A stretch of 64,000 nucleotides of DNA, taken from Eriocheir sinensis. Its lineage: Eukaryota; Arthropoda; Malacostraca; Decapoda; Varunidae. Within the stretch, counting starts at the first letter, position 1; each line of letters begins with the position of its first letter. Position numbers and translations under genes: made by a program. The stretch covers positions 9,424,583 through 9,488,582 of the forward strand of contig NC_066518.1 of the NCBI RefSeq assembly GCF_024679095.1. Reading direction: 5' to 3'. The notes under the pieces are model-generated. The model saw only the letters and a program-made list of their open reading frames with translations, was not told where the DNA came from and ran no database searches. This document shows, in pieces, positions 1 to 11,420 of this stretch.

Positions 1-181
<181 letters not shown>

Positions 182-234
182 GAGTTGAGGGTCAGAGACA
201 CACACACACAAAACAAAAAAAAAGGAAAGACGTT

Positions 235-239
<5 letters not shown>

Positions 240-274
<35 letters not shown>
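240..274. repeat. (GT)n microsatellite
   Basis: Uninterrupted TG/GT run of about 17 units. Confidence 0.95.
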
Positions 275-276
<2 letters not shown>

Positions 277-375
277 GCCAGGGCACCATGTAATGAGAGG
301 GGATTGTTCTTCCTTCCTCGTGTGTACTCGCCGCCGGGGGACAGATCAAAGAAGAGGGGAAGAGTGGGATTAGGA

Positions 376-1425
376 GAACATTAGCAGAAAGCCACGCGAG
401 GCCCCGCCAGGAGGAGGAGATAAAGAAGAAGAAAAATGGAGGACGAGGACGAGAAGAAGACAGGGAGAGGAGAAGGAAGGCAGAGGAGGGATAGTAAGAT
501 GAAAAGCGAGGGGATAAGAAAGAAGGAGAAGAAAAAAAGTAACAAGTAGGGAAGGAAGAGACGAATGAAAATAAAGGAAATAAAGAAGACGAGAAATGGA
601 GGAGGTGGAGTTAGAAGAAGACAGTGGAGGCATAAGAGGAGAGATATTAAGATGAAGAGCGAAGGATAAGAAAAGAGGAAGAAGTAGAAGACGAAAAAGG
701 AAGAGGAAGGGAAGGGAAAGCATGATAAAGTGAAAAGAAAGGAGATATAGGAGAAAAGATAGATATAGAGGAGGAAGGAGGAGGAGAGTGGGAGAGGAGG
801 AAGAGATAGGAAGATGAGAAGCGAAGGGATAAGAAAGAAAGAGAGGAAGAAAAAGGAATAGGTAGAGAAGAAAAGGCAGAATAAAATGAAAATAAAGGAA
901 ATAATGAAGAAAAGCGGAGGAGGATGAGGAGGGAGGAGGAATAATAAGATGAGAAGTGAAGGGATAAGAAAGAAAGAGAAGAAGAAAAAGGAATAGGTAG
1001 AGAAGGAAAAGCAGAATAAAATGAAAATAAAGGAAATAATGAAGAAAAACGGAGGAGGATGAGGAGGGAGGAGGAATAATAAGATGAGAAGTGAGGGGAT
1101 AGGAAAGAAGAAGTAGAAGAAGATAAAGAGAATGAAGAGATAGAGGAAATAAAGAAGAAAATACAGGAGGAGGAGGAGAAGTTAAAAGAAGACAGTGGTT
1201 GTGGCAGGGGAAGGTGGAGGGAAGGGGATAACAAAGAAGAAGAAAAAGAGGAGGAAGAGCAGGATGAAATGAAAATAAGACGAGGGGGATGGCGTATAAA
1301 TAGAAAATGCGAGGGTAAGAAGGACGAGGGAAGTGAGGAATGCAGAATCTGAATTGAAGTTTTGGTAAAAGATGATGATGATGTAAGAGAGGCGGCGGGC
1401 ACGGGAGGAGCAGGCAGACGACATG
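376..1425 (+). repeat. Polypurine block with 135-162 bp tandem array
   Basis: The plus strand is overwhelmingly A/G. A recurring landmark (AAGATGARAAGYGARGGGAT) begins near 496, 649, 811, 946 and 1081, giving periods of about 153, 162, 135 and 135 bp. The last units are nearly identical. Because 135 is divisible by 3, the minus strand carries a 352-codon open frame of Leu/Phe/Ser/Pro repeats. I regard that frame as an artefact and not a gene. Confidence 0.85.
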
Positions 1426-1440
1426 CAAGGAGGGGCGGCA

Positions 1441-1553
1441 TCACGAAGACAGACAGATAGACAGACAGACAGGCGGATATATGCACACACAAACACACAA
1501 AGAAACATGTATGACTAAATGTGCGGCTTGTTTTTTTGTGTGTGTATGAAAAT

Positions 1554-1599
<46 letters not shown>
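1441..1599. repeat. (GACA)n-like tract and (CA)n microsatellite
   Basis: Short degenerate AGAC/GACA repeats at about 1447-1475, then a (CA)n run at 1556-1599. Confidence 0.9.
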
Positions 1600-1601
<2 letters not shown>

Positions 1602-2110
1602 AAGGTTCACTGACTCAAAAGAACCATAAATAATCCTTTTGAGACTTGTGAACAGAGGTATATATTAAAGTAAAATGAGATCTATGACTACATGATATTT
1701 GATAGTGAATAATGGAGACGAATACGCAGCCAGAAACATAATAATAAGTGTATGAATGAATAAGATGTAGGAAATTTTAAGTGTGCCAACAATAGGAATG
1801 TAATAGGAATAACCACGAACATTTGCATCACTTTTGTCGCGAGTATTAAAAGTTGTGTTGCCTTATAATGACTCCCACGCCAGTAAAGTTATTTAAATGT
1901 GTAGATGATGGTCGACAGAGAAGCGTAAAGTCATGAACGTGTGAAGAAACGGCAAGGTGGTGAAGCGACAACCTGTGTGTGCATGGGAGGGTTGGAAGGG
2001 CTTGGAGGCGGAAGTAGTGAAAGGGAAGTACACCCGTGATTAAAATGATGAAGCGGGAGGGATGCTTACTTCCGGCTATGCAATCTACGGGCACTTAAAT
2101 ACAGCCAGGT

Positions 2111-2111
<1 letters not shown>
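1600..2111. other. Unassigned AT-rich intergenic sequence
   Basis: Mixed-composition sequence with no recognisable coding, RNA or mobile-element signature and no internal repeat structure. Confidence 0.5.
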
Positions 2112-2147
<36 letters not shown>

Positions 2148-2247
2148 AGCGTGCCGGGCCAGGTGAGGGAGATGCCGAAGGTGCTAATGAGACGAGCCGG
2201 GCCATTTTTAATGACTCAAACCTTCCGCTTCTCCTTCCTCCCTTATT

Positions 2248-2302
<55 letters not shown>
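2112..2302. repeat. (AC)n and (CT)n microsatellites
   Basis: (AC)n at 2112-2146 and (CT)n at 2253-2302, separated by about 100 bp of non-repetitive sequence. Confidence 0.95.
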
Positions 2303-2304
<2 letters not shown>

Positions 2305-2490
2305 GCCCTTGCCGCCCTCCCCTCCTGAGGCTCATCATTTATTAATAACCGCCGTGGTGTGAATAATGGCTGCTGTTGTTTCATTTAGGGTCGTGTGTGA
2401 CGGAAATAATTGCGTGTGAGTCGTGACTGCAGGTAACGACGGCACATGTTTGATGAGAGATTACGAACACAGCCGGCACAAAGGGATAGG

Positions 2491-2620
<130 letters not shown>

Positions 2621-2669
2621 GGGTGTTGATTGAGCCGTTTTTTTGTTTTTTTTGTTTCATTTGCTTCTG

Positions 2670-3115
2670 TTCAGTATTATGGGTTGAATCGTCCGAGTGA
2701 GGCGAGTGCTCGCTCGAAGCTTCGAGCGTTCGTTCGGTTGTCATCGTCGTCAGAGACACGTCAGTCCTCGTCGATAGACCGACTTTGTCAGCGTAAGCCG
2801 ATAGAGTCGGTCTGTTGTCACTCTTCATGGGCCGTCAGCCATGCATGTCCCTCCTCGAAGTGACAAAATCTTTAAACAACGAGGTTCTGTTCGAAACTGC
2901 GTGTTGAATCGGCCGAGAAAGGCGAGTGCTCGCTCGAAACTTCGAGCGTTTGCTCGGTTGTCGTTACGCCGGATTCAATCAGCTGCTTCAACACTTTTCA
3001 AAGCTTCCTTGCGTGCGTGTACAGCACTGCGAGGCGCGTCTCTCTGCAGACCTCATCCCGCACACTAGGCCCGCAGGCGTGGACACTTACCCTCCCTCCT
3101 CGAGGTGATCTACCC
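2670..3115. repeat. Imperfect direct duplication carrying a palindrome
   Basis: Two related segments start near 2682 and 2901. Each has GTTGAATCG, then GGCGAGTGCTCGCTCGAA, then TTCGAGCGTT, and each ends in CCTCCTCGARGTGA (near 2850 and 3096). Copy 1 contains a perfect 18-bp palindrome at 2711-2728 (CGCTCGAAGCTTCGAGCG). Copy 2 has one mismatch. The function is unknown, and the middle parts of the two copies have diverged. Confidence 0.75.
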
Positions 3116-3529
3116 GCCGTGTCAGGCAATGTGGTCTGTATTTTATATTTCCTGTTTGCTGTGATGTGTTAGGGTCGAGGTGGCGCAGTATTGATCAGTA
3201 TACATACACCAGTAGTATACTTTTCACATAGTACATCATACACTCATTATTTGTGTGTCATTTTTGTACAGGCTAATTAGGCGGGCGAGTGATCCCGCCA
3301 TTAGTTTTGTTTATATAGATACCTCATGACTAGTTAGTTACACGTCCTGGTGCTGTTCACGCCCTTGACACTTCGTCAAGCTTATCATAACTTGTTCTGT
3401 GTTTATATTTTGTTATTCGGTCAACTTTCATTTTAGGTGAAATGTTCAAGCTTTCCTAAGCTTTTTTTTGTTTTTTTTTGTTGCTACCCGCCACTGATGT
3501 GCCTGGGTGCACCCCACTGGTGTGGGACA
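3116..3529. other. Unassigned AT-rich sequence
   Basis: Mixed sequence with T-rich runs. No coding frame, RNA gene or repeat structure recognised. Confidence 0.4.
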
Positions 3530-3552
3530 CACACACACACACACACACACAC

Positions 3553-3665
3553 CGCTCGGTAGTTCAATGGTTATAGCTCTGCCCTGCCAGGCGGAGGTTC
3601 GAGCCCCGCTGAGGCCGGGAGTTTTCCACTAACAAGGAATGGTTACTGTCCTTCTACTTCCTGGT
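3553..3665 (+). mobile_element. tRNA-derived SINE (5' head)
   Basis: Directly follows a (CA)n tract (3530-3552). A perfect A-box match to TRGYNNARNGG (TAGTTCAATGG) lies at 3560-3570, and a perfect B-box match to GGTTCGANNCC (GGTTCGAGCCC) at 3596-3606, with spacing typical of a pol III type 2 promoter. The acceptor stem does not pair and there is no 3' tRNA end. The sequence continues as non-tRNA body after about 3620, so this is a SINE head and not a tRNA gene. The 3' boundary is uncertain because the element merges into pyrimidine-rich repeats. Confidence 0.7.
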
Positions 3666-3746
3666 GTTTGGAGTTTAAGGAAGAATGAGACGATTAATAA
3701 TGAAAACAGTGTGACCTTTGCGTTTCATCTTCCTCTTCTCGCCGTT

Positions 3747-3860
3747 GCCATCCTCTGTTCTTTTCTCTCGCTTGCCATCCTCTGCTCCTTTCTCTCGGTC
3801 GCCATTCTCTGCTCTATTCTCGCCTTTGCCATCCTCTGCTCTTTGCTCCCCGTCTCATTA
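3747..3860. repeat. 27-bp tandem repeat
   Basis: GCCATYCTCTG recurs at 3747, 3774, 3801 and 3828, an exact 27-bp period. Because 27 is a multiple of 3, it translates as a repeated nine-residue motif (AILCSFLSV-like). I treat that as fortuitous. Confidence 0.9.
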
Positions 3861-4029
3861 CCTCCGCCCCGCTCATCACCCCGACACACGTCACATCGCC
3901 GGCCTTCACATCGCTCCCCTAAACTCATTTCTAAACTCATTTCCTATCGGCATCCATCACTCGTCACCCCTTGAGGCCACATCGCCCCCCACTCCCCTTT
4001 TTGTTTGCCACGCCTTCCTTCCTGCCTTC

Positions 4030-4480
4030 CCTTAACATGTATAGTCTATTGTCCTTTTTTTTCTTCCTGTTTATCTTTCTTTTTCCTATCCTTTCATACT
4101 TTCCCGGCACACCATTATAACCCATTGCCCCCTCTCTTCTTCCGTTCTCTGTTCTTCCCGTCCTCCCTTCCTTTTCCAGCTCACTATTATCGTCACACCA
4201 TAAATAATGCCTTTGTGAATAATTTTTCTGTCTACACGTTACTTATTTCTCATCTAAACATGTATTACCTATTGTCATCTTTTATTCTTCCTTGCCTCTT
4301 CTTCTCACCCTCTTCTTTTTTTCCGGCTCGCTATTATTACTACAGCATATTAGATTCGTGAATTAGACGTATCTATCTACAGTTCTACACGTTCGTTTCT
4401 CGTATCGTTTTCCATTTTTTCTTCTCTCTCCCTCATCATTATCATAACATCCCTCTATTATTAACTAACCTTCATTCGAC
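4030..4480. repeat. Pyrimidine-rich ~223-bp duplication
   Basis: AACATGTAT begins at 4034 and again at 4257. Both are followed by CTATTGTC, T/C-rich sequence, CTATTAT and a CTACACGTT-like stretch. Divergence is substantial. Pyrimidine-rich sequence continues on both sides (3700-4700). Confidence 0.7.
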
Positions 4481-4925
4481 ACATAATTTGCCTCTAATAT
4501 CGCTTTTCTTCTCCTTTTATTTGCCTCTCATACTTCTCTCCTTTTCCATACATTTCCTTCTACAAAAAAAAAAAGATAATTTCTCCATTCGTCATGATTA
4601 CCTTTCCGTTTTCTTTCTCTTCCCGTTCTCTCTCTCATCCGCTTTTCATTCCCTACCTTTCCCTTTCCTTTCCCTCCCCTACCTACCTCCAGCTACGGTA
4701 TGCCAGGTATGAAGCTCAGGTAATTAGAGGAGGCGGCGGCACAGGTAGCTATATGGGGGGAGTGGGGGGGGGTGGAGAGGAGAGGGGGGACTTACCTACC
4801 TGGCTAGCCTATACCTGCCTGCCTTCCTACGTAATACCTGGCTGCCTCGTGCGTCATACCTGTTTTCTGTTTTTCCCTCCCTCCCTCTCGACCAGGTGTT
4901 CTCTTATTTAACCATGTTTTCTACG

Positions 4926-4928
<3 letters not shown>

Positions 4929-4987
<59 letters not shown>
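4929..4987. repeat. (CT)n microsatellite
   Basis: About 29 uninterrupted TC units. Confidence 0.97.
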
Positions 4988-4990
<3 letters not shown>

Positions 4991-5099
4991 GTTGGGTGGC
5001 TGGATAAAGGAGAGGAAGAGAAGGACACGGAGAGAAAGTGGGAAAGTGTGGAAGAAAAGGAAATGAGAAAGGAAGAGGTACACTGGTACCATCTGGGTG

Positions 5100-5981
5100 G
5101 GCAAATCTAATTATTTTTCACTATTTATATATATCCCTAGATAATGTTTTGATATGATAACACACTGAGTAGGAATGGTGGTGGAGAATATCCTTGAATT
5201 GAAAAGACACACTGTGTTTTTTTTTTTTTTTTTTCATTTAATTTTCCAAATAGTGTAGTGTGTAGTCTATGTTATACCCATTACTAACCAACCACCAACA
5301 ATGCAATGCAAAGCCATGCAGACCAGACCATATATATATTATCGTGTGTAGATATCCGGCTAATAATTGAGATTTTTTCATGAAAAAATTTATTTATGTC
5401 AGTACGTCAGACTAAATAATAAGAATGTGCAATTTTTTCCTTTTGTTTTCTGCTAACACGATTGCACATACAAAGAAAGAAAGGTATGAAAGAGAATTGA
5501 AGAAATAAAAAAAAATTGGGCATTTAAGAAAGTTTATTAGTTATTATAAAAAAAAAAACGGAAAATATGAAAGAACCTTAAAAGTGTTTCACAAACAAAA
5601 AAAAAAATAAAGCTACCAGCACGGAACTGTTATCATACATTATTTTACTTCTATTGATGCAAAAAACAAAATGACACAGGTATAGTTTTGCCTACTCGGA
5701 TGGTACCGAAATCTGGTCCGGCCCATGGACTATGGAAGGAAAGGAATTGAGATAGAATGTAAGAAAGAAAGGAGGTGATAAAGAATGAGAAAAAAAGTGA
5801 GAAAAAAAATTGAAGGAAAGGAATTGAGAAAAATCTGAGGAAAAAAAAGAAAGGGATAAAGAAAGAAAGTAAAAGAAAGAGAAAATAAGAGAAAGAAGGG
5901 AATAAACAGGACACGGAAGAATAGCAACAGCAAAACATTATGCATCATCTTCTTTAAAGCAAAGAAAAAGGAAACAATAAC
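5100..5981. other. AT-rich sequence with purine-rich right half
   Basis: No gene recognised. It contains a perfect 18-bp palindrome (ATTTTTTCATGAAAAAAT) at 5372-5389, several A runs, and a GAAA-rich purine stretch at about 5735-5935. The minus-strand open frames there are Phe/Leu/Ser low complexity. Confidence 0.5.

Positions 5982-6056
<75 letters not shown>
5982..6056. repeat. (TAA)n microsatellite
   Basis: About 25 uninterrupted TAA/AAT units. Confidence 0.97.
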
Positions 6057-6059
<3 letters not shown>

Positions 6060-6129
6060 GGTCAAGGCGTTGTCTGTCTGTGTGCCCTGTCAGAAGGTGT
6101 ATTTTTGGGCATCACATATTAACGCTGGT

Positions 6130-6131
<2 letters not shown>

Positions 6132-6194
<63 letters not shown>
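6132..6194. repeat. (GT)n microsatellite
   Basis: About 31 uninterrupted TG units. Confidence 0.97.
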
Positions 6195-6195
<1 letters not shown>

Positions 6196-6430
6196 GGCAT
6201 GGAGGTCTGCTGATGTTGCTGCTGGTGTTCTGTTTTCTTTTTTCGCTTCCCGTTTTTTGTGACTCGATGTTCGTAGTTCGTCGTGAGTAATTAATTAGTT
6301 TGTAATTAAGCTTCCCATGTTGATTGTTGGAAGTGAGTTGATAATTTGTCTTCATTCCTCTGGCCTGCAATTGCTGATGCTCACTCACTGATTAAATTAC
6401 TGGTCTTTTTTATGTCTTCTCTTTTTTTAA

Positions 6431-6433
<3 letters not shown>

Positions 6434-6471
<38 letters not shown>

Positions 6472-6573
6472 CAGTCTCGTACCCTGCTGGAAATAAAAAT
6501 CTGGTTATAAATTTTTACGTTCATATGTATTTCCTGATATGTTTGTTAGTCAGTGAATGCATTAAGGGGGTGG

Positions 6574-6612
<39 letters not shown>

Positions 6613-6736
6613 CTAAAAGCGTGTACTGTATTATCTCGTTTATCCGCTGGTAATGTGATGAGTTAGTGTATTAATGCATCATTCGCAAGATAATGTTATA
6701 GCGTTGGAATTTCATATATTTTTGTTCGTATTTCTC

Positions 6737-6768
<32 letters not shown>
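6434..6768. repeat. Cluster of (GT)n and two (CT)n microsatellites
   Basis: (GT)n at 6434-6470, (CT)n at 6578-6609 and (CT)n at 6738-6768, separated by AT-rich unique sequence. Confidence 0.95.
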
Positions 6769-6770
<2 letters not shown>

Positions 6771-7145
6771 TACACCCCTCCCTCCCCCCCAAAAAAAAAC
6801 TTAATATTTTTTTTTTGGATATGTGTTGAATGTGATTAAAAATACACCTTATACGTTATCAGCTGATGCTTTGCGATTCCTAGGTATGACTTTTATATTT
6901 AGCGTTTGTGGAAATATTAAAGAATATTGTTGGAGGGATATTTATGTATTGGTTTATTTTATTATTATTATTATTATTTTTTTACTTTTTAGGCTTTTTC
7001 TATGGTTGGGAGGTTAAGGTCGTAGCGGCGTAATGTTTTTTAGTGAAAACATTTGCCGGGAATCGAACGGCAAATGCGAGTGAAGGAAACTGATGATTTT
7101 AGAGAATATGAGTGCCGGGAATGTGCAATGGAGCGAGGGAATGTC

Positions 7146-7154
<9 letters not shown>

Positions 7155-7184
<30 letters not shown>
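7155..7184. repeat. (GT)n microsatellite
   Basis: About 15 TG units. The surrounding 6770-7530 sequence is unassigned and AT-rich. Confidence 0.95.
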
Positions 7185-7185
<1 letters not shown>

Positions 7186-7533
7186 GTCTGGAAAGAGGCG
7201 GTGGGGGCGATGCATAAACAGCTCGGCGACAGGTCATGGTCTTCTCTTTATTGGGTCGCGTGTTGGTGTTTGATTCACTTAGTTTTGCGTTTCCTTCTTC
7301 CACAGTTCAAGGGAGTCACGTAACCATTTCTCGTTCGCCTTGAAAAGAGAGTTGTTCTTTCCATTTGTTTCTTCACTGCTTGATTACTCGCACCATCACC
7401 GGCGAGGAGGCCGTGTTTTTGTTGATGTTTGTTTGCCCCTTGTCGGTATTATCTGACACTCAGTTCTTGCATTAACTATTTCTAAAGGTCAAAGAGAGGG
7501 TCAATCGGGTTCTAATGTGTGTTTCTTTTGGTT

Positions 7534-7650
7534 CATGGTACAGAAGAAGGGTCAAACTCCCACCAGGCTCATAAAACTATCCCTGGAGATGCCCAAAACT
7601 CCTACGAAAGCATTGTCAAATATGTGAACTTAGGGGACGAAATGTTTAGT
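7534..7650 (+). repeat. Dispersed repeat, copy A (homologous to 24340-24545 minus)
   Basis: Read on plus, this segment aligns with the reverse complement of 24458-24545. Shared landmarks in order are CATGGT, CAGGCTCAT/TTAGGCTCAT, GGARATRCCCARAAC and CTMCGAAAGC. After the landmark set, this copy reads AAATATGTGAACTTAGG and then GAAATGTTT; in the 24 kb copy a long (TG)n lies at that point. The superfamily is unknown. A 62-codon frame over it shows no recognisable domain. Confidence 0.7.
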
Positions 7651-7659
7651 TACATGTCC

Positions 7660-9237
7660 CCCTGTCTCTGTGTCTTCAAACAAGGTTACACACAAAAAAC
7701 GTACTGACAGTCACTAGATATATAAGCACAATTTGGTTGGTGAATGAATTAAGGAAGACAAATTTCGCGGGAATGTATGGAGAAAATAAAATCTCTGCCT
7801 CTTTCCCGTAAATCCGGTAAAAACGGATTTAATTATGGATGTCGAGGTCTGCGTTCTTCAGAGTGCCTTTCTACTTCTCATATAACGCTTTTTTTTTTTT
7901 TGCTTTGCGTTGTGGCATTCAGGAACTCATTTTCAGGAACTTACCGGCGATACAAAAGTCTGGCGAGTTACTTCTATCAGACTGGAGCAACAGAACACCC
8001 CCACTGACCCTTCACAGGATGGATCATACTAAAATGTGTGTAACAGGAACCAGTTGATGAATAATAATCGTCTTTTAAAGTCGCTGGAGCTTCCCTCGCC
8101 AGGATTCTTCGTGTCCCCGCCAGCAGCGCCGGACACACGGCTCCCACTGGAGGTTACCGTCTGGGCCACCCTCTTAATACAAGTCTGCAGCTGCTCCCAT
8201 AGTCTTTAGTGTCCTCTTCCCGGTAACACGGCGACTCACTTTCTTTTCCAGGCAGTTCGAACCAACCAACCCTCTCCGCTCTCCACTCCCTGTTGTCACA
8301 CTATTTTCCTTCCTCTCTCTTTGCTTCTCGCTTTGTCTTTCTCTTGCTTTTTCTTTCTCTTTCGCTTACTCTTTCCTTCTATTTCTCTGTTACTCGCACA
8401 CGTACATTCACACACACGCACACACCTTTTATTTTTTTGTCTATCATTACAACCGCGCACATCGTATTCAGATATCAAGACTCACCAGAGACAGACACTC
8501 GTTCCGCTTCCAATCTTCTTTTCTTCCTTCTTTCCCTCCTTCTCTCACGCTTTCCCTTCCTTCAGCTTTCCCTCTCCCGTCCAGCCATCAGATCGACTCG
8601 CCCGTCCCCGGCCATCACGCTTGACCCCTCGCCAGTACGTCTTCCGCAACGCCTCATTCGCGCCAGCACTTACGCAGCGGACGAACTAATACCTTGCGAT
8701 ATCTTGACGGAAAATTTCGCTCCCGCTTCCATTTGTCCGGAGAAAACCGATCGCGCTGAAAATGTAGAGAACATCACGCAGACATCACGGAGACTTCGGA
8801 CTTATATATATTCGGTACGTTTTCCTTCTTATCGCTGGGGTCACGCGGGAGAGCTCGGCGTGATTCTTCTCTGCTTTACCGGAATCTTTGTCTCCGGGGA
8901 TTGTTTTGAAGCTGAACGTCTTTTGGTCTTTCTTTTTACCTGTTCACCCGAATCTTCTTCAGGCGAGTAGCGTCTGAGAGTAGGCTATATAAAACGTGTG
9001 CTTCAGACTTAGTTCCGTAATCGGCTTTCAGGAATGTATCAGGATTAATCGCATTACACCGCCTTGCAGCAGCGTTTCCTTCCCTTTAGTTTAGGGTGTG
9101 TAATGCATCCCACATATCTCTGTCTCACGGTTCCGAACATCACTTCCCTTAGTTCCCTTTTGTGAGGAGAGTTGAGTGACGAACTTGCACACAACACACG
9201 CACTCAGAGAAACAGACAGCCCTTTCCCCATCCCCCT

Positions 9238-9239
<2 letters not shown>
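7660..9239. other. Unassigned mixed sequence, pyrimidine-rich centre
   Basis: No recognisable gene. A plus-strand open frame of 225 codons (8293-8970) starts in T/C-rich low-complexity sequence and continues into about 120 codons of mixed composition, with no domain I recognise. It could include a real exon but nothing supports this beyond frame openness. Confidence 0.3.
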
Positions 9240-9283
<44 letters not shown>

Positions 9284-9298
9284 ACACGCACACACTCC
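9240..9298. repeat. (CA)n microsatellite
   Basis: Pure CA from 9240 to 9281, then interrupted CA-rich sequence. Confidence 0.95.
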
Positions 9299-9439
9299 CT
9301 CCCTCCCATCACCGTCACACAGCACTCGTAAAGCTTCCTGGCAGTGCTAACATCTCTTAATGAAAGCCGGCACTACAAATGTGAAGCAAAGTTGTTGGAT
9401 TCCGTGTTTTATGCTCCAACACAACCATAATGTAGTTTT

Positions 9440-9705
9440 TAACGCTCTGTATATCCATCTCCCTTTGTGTCCTGGGTGATTCTTGAACCTGAGGGAGTTT
9501 AAATACCGTGGAATTGAACTACCACATAATTTGAATACCGTCTCCATCTATTCAACATTTCCCAGCCAGATATTTTAAAGCTCACAATATTCATCTCTTT
9601 GTGTCTAGGGTGATTCTTGAACCCGAGAGAATTTAAATGCCGTGGACTTTTAATATCATGGAATTTAAACATCATATCCATCTATTCAACATTTCCCATC
9701 AAGAT
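9440..9705. repeat. 134-bp tandem duplication
   Basis: GGGTGATTCTTGAACC begins at 9474 and again at 9608. Each copy is preceded by CATCTC...TTTGTGTC and followed by a TTTAAAT-CCGTGGA stretch and CCATCTATTCAACATTTCCC. The two copies differ at many sites, so the duplication is old. Confidence 0.85.
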
Positions 9706-10134
9706 ATCAGTCACACTCCCTCCCCATCGCCGCCCTTCCGTTCTGACAGTGTTCCTCCTCCGCCACTCGGTCTTAAAGCTGCCCGCCACGCCCCGCGCCT
9801 CCTCGATGCCACGCGTGAACGGGGGTCGTCAGCGTCATGCACAGTTTTAGACAGCCACACGCCAGCCTCTGTTGCGCCTTATTATGCAAACTGTGAGTAT
9901 TACCATTACCAGACACACTCGCAGCTTCGGGGACCCGCGCAGGGCTCTCCGACACGACGCTGAAGTGTGGCCTCGCTGATATTGTTGACGTGCAGGGTCT
10001 GTCGGCCGCCCCCAAGCACCTCTAATGAACTTGCGCCTCAACCCGAGTCCCGCGGTAAATAGCTCGCGGCTCCTCGTAAACATCCCTGACTACCACCCAG
10101 CGTAGGGATGTCTCCTCCTACTGTGCCTTTTGTT

Positions 10135-10355
10135 GGGTCTAAGAGGGCTATGATCTCACCCCATTCAAGATCTCAGTCTAGTTATGATCCGACGCCAGTT
10201 ATGAATTTAAATGTCATAGAATCTCACCCCATTTATGATCCCTTCATTTTTATGATCTCACCCCAGTTATAATCTTACCCCACCTATGATCCTACCCCAG
10301 TTTTGATCCCACCTTACTTATGATTTCACCCCAATTATGACCTCACCCCAATCCG
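10135..10355. repeat. ~18-20 bp degenerate tandem repeat
   Basis: The motif TATGATCTCACCCCAGTT recurs about ten times with substitutions and small length changes. Confidence 0.85.
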
Positions 10356-10439
10356 TATTAGGGCTTGACGAGGGAAATAATAATGTCTGACCGAACTCTT
10401 TTGCTTGTCGCATGGCTTAAGAACTGAGGCTTTTTGTGT

Positions 10440-10570
10440 TTTTTTTTTTTTACAGTTAAAGAGGTAGGTTCAAGGGCAAAAGTAAATGTCAAAAGCTCGT
10501 TAATCACTGCTCCTATGAAGAAAGTAGAAATGAATGGCCAAAAGAGAGGTCAGTTTCGGATGGAGACGAT
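10440..10570 (+). repeat. Dispersed repeat 'GCCCGCT' family, copy 1
   Basis: After a T run it reads TTACAGTTAAAGAGGTAG, GTTCAAGGGCAAAA, AAAAGCTCGTTAATCACTGC and TCCTATGAAGAAAG, then GGCCAAAAGAGAGGTCAGTT. The same ordered landmarks recur at about 20746, 24572, 30270 (minus) and 47760 (minus). This is the longest copy in the window. No coding capacity and no termini are recognised. Confidence 0.7.
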
Positions 10571-10661
10571 GGATGAAATGGTAGAAATGGTTGAAATGGT
10601 TGAAAGGTTATTATTTATTCACGAGTCACTTGGAAGATCACAGAAGTAGGAAAGAACAAAG

Positions 10662-10663
<2 letters not shown>

Positions 10664-10752
<89 letters not shown>
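10664..10752. repeat. (AC)n microsatellite
   Basis: About 44 uninterrupted AC units. Confidence 0.97.
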
Positions 10753-10755
<3 letters not shown>

Positions 10756-11162
10756 CCCATCATGACAAAGGGTTCCCCGCTGTCCTTATTCGTGGTAAAG
10801 ACGTAATTATCATCATTATTATTAATATTGTTATTTTTAGTGTTAGTTTTTTCTTTGTTTCGGAATGTGTATTTAATTGTGTTTACTTGTGGTTCATTTG
10901 GAGTCAGTTGCAGTTCATTATCATCTCGGTTATCTGTGTAATTGTCTTTGTTTCTCGTTACTGTTATTGTTGTTGTTCCTGGTGCTTGTGTTTTCTTTCT
11001 CTCTCGGGGGCGGCAGGGGAGCTGTTTTTTTTTTTCCGCTAACTTTCGCGACTCATCTGACTTTTAGTTTCTTTTACTGGGTCGACTGTTTTAGGCAACT
11101 TTATATATATTTGTTCTTGATGGCACGAGTCTGTTTCCCCCAGTGCACGTCTGTAACTGCTC

Positions 11163-11164
<2 letters not shown>

Positions 11165-11208
<44 letters not shown>

Positions 11209-11420
11209 ACACACGCACACGAACACCCCTACACACTCCCCTTCACTCCCATGTACCTTCTTCCACAACCCCCACAACCCCCAATTATCACCACACACTC
11301 CCCCCTCTCTTCCCTAAAACCTGCCCACGCACACCCACACACCTACCCCCCCTCAAACCACTCACCCACTCACTCCCCACCTCCCCCCATTCCTCCCCAA
11401 CACAGTACCAACACAACACC
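11165..11420. repeat. (AC)n tract grading into C/A-rich low complexity
   Basis: (AC)n at 11165-11203, interrupted to about 11220, then CCACC/CACAC-rich sequence to about 11420. Confidence 0.9.

Noticed and set aside
3553..3620. Functional tRNA gene
   Set aside because: Promoter boxes are perfect but the acceptor ends do not pair and the 3' end continues into a non-tRNA body, so SINE is the better call.
7050..7130. tRNA-like B box on minus near 7058-7070 (TTCGATTCCCGGCAAATG)
   Set aside because: B-box-like sequence is present with one mismatch, but no A box at a suitable distance and no cloverleaf. Perhaps a decayed SINE, not supported.
8293..8970. 225-codon frame as a host gene
   Set aside because: The first half is T/C low complexity and the second half has no recognised domain. 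Kept only as an unassigned note.
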